From contig NZ_JAPDUG010000002.1 in NCBI RefSeq assembly GCF_026015885.1, positions 744,001 through 808,000 on the forward strand: a DNA stretch of 64,000 nt, in the 5' to 3' direction. The position numbers and the translations under genes were made by a program. Positions 61,221 to 64,000 of the stretch are shown here, in pieces; the stretch's first letter is position 1, and every line of letters begins with the position of its first letter. Below the pieces are notes generated by a model that searched no databases, was not told where the DNA came from, and was given only the letters and a program-made list of their open reading frames with translations. This stretch comes from Halocynthiibacter sp. SDUM655004. GTDB taxonomy: Bacteria; Pseudomonadota; Alphaproteobacteria; Rhodobacterales; Rhodobacteraceae.

Positions 61221-61886
61221 TTAGTCCTCGATCGGCTCGATCAACTCGGGGCCGCTTGCTCTGTTCGAGTTTACTTTCGGGTCAACGCGGTGGGCTTGAA
61301 ATCTGTCTTCTGGTGCAGCGACCATTAGCTGCGCAGCCCCCTTGCCTTCTTCACCGAGCCAAAGACCCCACTCGTTAGGTTCGAGAGAAACCGGCATCCG
61401 TTTGTGTATGTTTGACATCATTTCGTTGGCGCCCGTAGTAACTATCGCAACTGACCTTATACGCTCGCCCTCTTTCTCCCAATCTTGCCAAACTCCGGCA
61501 AACACACAGGGTTCGCCATCCTTCGGCGTGATGTACCAAGGCAGCCGCGCGCCCTCTTCGGTTTTGGTCCATTCATAAAACCCTGTCGCTGGAATTAAGC
61601 AACGCCGCTCGCGACAGGCTGCGCGAAATGCTGGCTTCTCCGCAATGGTCTCGGCGCGAGCATTGATTAATAGTGGGCCATCATTCAGCTTTTTGTACCA
61701 GTGGGGAAGGAAACCCCACCGCATCGGCACAAGCTTTCGCCCTTCGCCCTCGTTAAATACCGCATGAATGTTCACGGTCGGACAGACATTATAGTTTGGA
61801 ACAGCAGGAAGATTATTCGCAGGTGACGCAGCAAAGATTTGCGCCATTGCATCATTCGGCAAAGTTACCGCAAGCCGCCCACACAT
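61221..61886 (-). CDS. SRAP domain protein (YedK / HMCES family)
   Basis: The 221-residue protein starts MCGRLAVTL, with the catalytic Cys2 exposed after Met removal. It has the family residues in NARAETIAEKPAF, CLIPATGFYEW (catalytic Glu) and IHKRMPVSLEPNEW (His). SRAP proteins crosslink to abasic sites in single-stranded DNA and shield them. ATG 61886 is fixed by the invariant MCGR start and GGAGG upstream; the open frame extends further 5' but that part is not conserved. Confidence 0.95.
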   Translation of the reverse strand: MCGRLAVTLPNDAMAQIFAASPANNLPAVPNYNVCPTVNIHAVFNEGEGRKLVPMRWGFLPHWYKKLNDGPLLINARAETIAEKPAFRAACRERRCLIPATGFYEWTKTEEGARLPWYITPKDGEPCVFAGVWQDWEKEGERIRSVAIVTTGANEMMSNIHKRMPVSLEPNEWGLWLGEEGKGAAQLMVAAPEDRFQAHRVDPKVNSNRASGPELIEPIED

Positions 61887-61925
61887 GTCGTATCCTCCGA
61901 AACTTAAATTGGCCCGAAACAGAAA

Positions 61926-61949
61926 GGGCGCTCCACCAAGGAAGCGCCC
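61926..61949 (-). terminator. Terminator after the 5'-nucleotidase gene
   Basis: GGGCGCT (61926-61932) pairs with AGCGCCC (61943-61949). On the minus strand the hairpin is followed by TTTCTGTTTC. It starts 36 bases beyond the 5'-nucleotidase stop, on the transcribed side, between that gene and the SRAP gene. Confidence 0.65.
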
Positions 61950-61985
61950 CATCTCATGTTTTGCAAATCGCTGCGCCAGAGACGC

Positions 61986-63563
61986 TTATTTTACTGTGAT
62001 GCGACCGTCGAGATAAGGCTTATATGGCCCTGCCTCCGCAAGGTATTCTGCAACCACTTCGGCAAGGTCCGGCCCAAAGTCATAGGCGTTCATTGCGTCG
62101 CGGAACATGCTATAGCCATCTCCTCCGCTACGAACAAAGTTATTTGAAACGACGCCATAAGTTTTCTCAGGATCAAGCGGTTCGAAACCGGAGCCCATAT
62201 CGATCATCACGTCACTAATCCGGTTCCCAGTTGATTCCGATCCGGTGATTGTGAATTTCATGCCCGAAACCTGTGCAAACCGGCCGTCTTTGGACTCGTC
62301 GTCATATTGCAACACGGCATTTTCCAAAGCCTCTTTAAGCACAGCGCCAGTAACCTGGAATGTCGCCAGAGTATTCTGGAATGGAAGCACGGTATAAACC
62401 TCTCCCATTGTGACTTCACCGGCATCAATGCTGGCACGGAGACCACCACCGTTAGCAAGAGCAACCTGAATGCCTTGATCCTTCACGCGGGCGAGCATCG
62501 CATCGGCAACAAGATTACCCATCTGGCATTCCTGTGTCCGGCAGTTTTCGCGCGCGCCGTCAATCGCTTCTGCGGCTTCTGCAACGACTTTGTTGCGGAT
62601 TTCATCAAGAGGTTTCGCCGCTTCCATGATCCGCGCAACAGTGTCGGAATCCTCCGATACGGATGCATCGTTCAGCAACGGCTCGCCCACTGCTTCAACA
62701 ATCTCGCCAGCATCGTTGAATGTCACGTTCAGTTCGCCAAGAAACTTGCCGTAGGCATAAGCCGAGACGATTGCCGTATTGCCAACCATTGTCGGATATG
62801 GCCCTTCGGCTCGATCATTCGTATTCGACAGCAGCGTATTTGTGTGGCCACCAACAATCACGTCAACGCCAGTGGTTTCGGCGGCAACTTTTTGGTCAAT
62901 GTTATAACCGGAGTGCGAGAGAACGATGATCTTGTTCACGCCCTCTTCGGTCAGCTTGTCAACTTCGCCCTGAACGGCGTCAACCGGATCGGTAAAAATC
63001 ACGTTGTCACCAGGGCTTGAAAGCTCAGACGTATCGAGCGGTGTCAGGCCGATGAGGCCGATCTTCTCGCCATTTTTCTCGATCACAGTCGATTTCGGCA
63101 ATTTACCGGCAAGTGCAGGTTCCTGTGAAACATCGGCGTTCGACATCAAAACAGGGAATTCCACCGCATCCATGAATCCGGCCAGAACTTCAGGGCCATC
63201 GTCAAACTCATGGTTGCCGACTGTCATTGCGTCGTAACCGAGTTTGTTCATCATCTCGGCAGCGAGTTTCCCTTTATAATAGGTATAGAACAGCGTGCCT
63301 TGGAATTGGTCGCCGCCATCTACAAGGATGCTGTTGTCCGAACGTGCGCGTGCGTCATTTACGGCAGTTACCAGACGTGCAGAACCACCAAAACATTTTC
63401 CTTCGGTGTTATCCTCAGCGGAGCAGCCGGAATCATATTTGCTGATCGGCTCGAAACGCGCGTGGAAATCGTTGGTATGAAGAATTGTCAGTGAGTAATC
63501 CGCGACTGCTGCACCAGCAGACAAAGCCAGTACGGCGGCGGACGTGAAATATCGGGCAAACAT
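61986..63563 (-). CDS. Periplasmic 5'-nucleotidase / UDP-sugar hydrolase (UshA family)
   Basis: The 525-residue protein has signal peptide MFARYFTSAAVLALSAGAAV followed by AD. The metallophosphatase domain shows LTILHTNDFHARFEP, VDGGDQFQGTLF, TVGNHEFDDG, IIVLSHSGYN and VGGHTNTLLS, the full dimetal site. The C-terminal 5'-nucleotidase domain has LPFQNTLATFQVTGAVLKEA, VSNNFVRSGGDGYSMFRD (substrate-binding aromatics). It probably dephosphorylates nucleotides outside the cytoplasm to scavenge nucleosides and phosphate. GGGAG precedes the ATG. A terminator follows at 61926. Confidence 0.95.
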   Translation of the reverse strand: MFARYFTSAAVLALSAGAAVADYSLTILHTNDFHARFEPISKYDSGCSAEDNTEGKCFGGSARLVTAVNDARARSDNSILVDGGDQFQGTLFYTYYKGKLAAEMMNKLGYDAMTVGNHEFDDGPEVLAGFMDAVEFPVLMSNADVSQEPALAGKLPKSTVIEKNGEKIGLIGLTPLDTSELSSPGDNVIFTDPVDAVQGEVDKLTEEGVNKIIVLSHSGYNIDQKVAAETTGVDVIVGGHTNTLLSNTNDRAEGPYPTMVGNTAIVSAYAYGKFLGELNVTFNDAGEIVEAVGEPLLNDASVSEDSDTVARIMEAAKPLDEIRNKVVAEAAEAIDGARENCRTQECQMGNLVADAMLARVKDQGIQVALANGGGLRASIDAGEVTMGEVYTVLPFQNTLATFQVTGAVLKEALENAVLQYDDESKDGRFAQVSGMKFTITGSESTGNRISDVMIDMGSGFEPLDPEKTYGVVSNNFVRSGGDGYSMFRDAMNAYDFGPDLAEVVAEYLAEAGPYKPYLDGRITVK

Positions 63564-63715
63564 CTAAACACTCCCATTGTTGTTTTATTAAAGCAGCTTG
63601 GAGAAATTCGACCAAAGAGTCAAAGGTTCCGCGCTCTGGAGATAGAGTTCATTTGTAATGCTCAAATGACGTGCGGGGCTTGACCATATCTTTGGCAGAG
63701 GGCAAACCCTTCGCT

Positions 63716-64000
63716 ATGCTGATTTACAAAGTTTTCCGCGTTCGAGAATGGAACGCACTTGCCGGTAGCGGCGAAACAGTGGGCGCGCCGATTGACCGCT
63801 CTGATGGGTTTATTCACTTCTCTACTGCCGAGCAGCTCCGCGAAACCGTTGCCAAGCATTTTGCCGATATTCCCGGCCTCGTCCTTGCGGCCGTAGACAC
63901 TGAATCTTTAGGTGATGACCTGAAGTGGGAAGTGAGCCGAGGTGGAGACAAATTCCCCCATCTTTATCGTAAGCTGAAACTCTCTGAAGTCGTCCACCAT
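63716..64000 (+). CDS. DUF952 family protein, truncated by the window edge
   Basis: The frame from ATG 63716 stays open for 95 codons to the end of the window: MLIYKVFRVREWNALAGSGE, then DGFIHFSTAEQLRETVAKHF, VLAAVDTESL, LKWEVSRGGDKFPHLYRKL. The HFST..Q and FPHLYRKL segments are the DUF952 signature. The family is related to ADP-ribosyltransferase-like folds, but its function is unknown. GGCAGAGGGC lies upstream. The usual length is about 110-115 residues, so only the end is missing. Confidence 0.85.
   Translation, partial: MLIYKVFRVREWNALAGSGETVGAPIDRSDGFIHFSTAEQLRETVAKHFADIPGLVLAAVDTESLGDDLKWEVSRGGDKFPHLYRKLKLSEVVHH

Overview
The window looks like a chromosome segment of a marine-type alphaproteobacterium, most likely Rhodobacteraceae (Roseobacter group). 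The best support is the compact minus-strand cluster murA - DUF2948 - hisD - UPF0262 - low-Mr phosphatase - infA - maf - RNase E/G - yacG, a gene order I associate with that family. No database search was possible, so every assignment rests on motifs, gene order and family knowledge.

Layout. (1) Positions 1 to about 27,600 are accessory DNA stacked at a tRNA-Phe(GAA) gene at 27593-27667 (minus strand). Copies of the tRNA 3' end recur at 12943-12993 (51 bases), at 1575-1594 (20 bases) and, degraded, at 1027-1046. This fits two tandem integrative elements plus an older remnant. Element 1 (about 1575-12942) resembles a mobilizable plasmid that became integrated. It has a tyrosine integrase, a putative HUH replication initiator, an oriT-like hairpin pair, MobC, a relaxase with a small gene nested inside it, a winged-helix protein with TGACA-N4-TGTCA palindromes upstream, a NYN-domain protein, a frameshifted serine recombinase and a DUF262/DUF1524 (GmrSD-like) restriction protein. 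Element 2 (about 12943-27592) carries a Septu-like pair (HNH-ATPase fusion plus separate HNH protein), a DUF4102-type integrase, an AlpA-like regulator, a primase/helicase replication protein, several small unknown genes, and a three-gene operon of SIR2-APAZ, short Argonaute and an FRG-domain protein. The first two genes of that operon make a SPARSA-type defence system; the FRG gene is a candidate extra component.

(2) Positions 27,700-34,030 are core housekeeping genes, read on the minus strand and tightly packed with several ATGA overlaps. A 51-residue gene sits just upstream of murA. (3) Positions 34,200-50,290 hold tRNA-Thr(GGT) and a complete type I secretion locus transcribed tolC - ABC - hlyD - adhesin. 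The adhesin is 3603 residues, with many DGSE-containing repeats and a C-terminal RTX block. (4) Positions 50,400-64,000 hold an OmpA-domain protein, a small membrane protein, a NodT-type lipoprotein, a divergent DUF1330/LysR pair, an SLC13-type transporter, tRNA-Gly(TCC), an ABC exporter, an acyl-CoA synthetase, an ArsR regulator, an SRAP (YedK) protein, a periplasmic 5'-nucleotidase and the start of a DUF952 gene that runs off the right end.

The most notable content is the density of defence-type genes in the tRNA-Phe islands. The least certain calls are the small ORFs, the oriT, the res site, and the function of the FRG gene.
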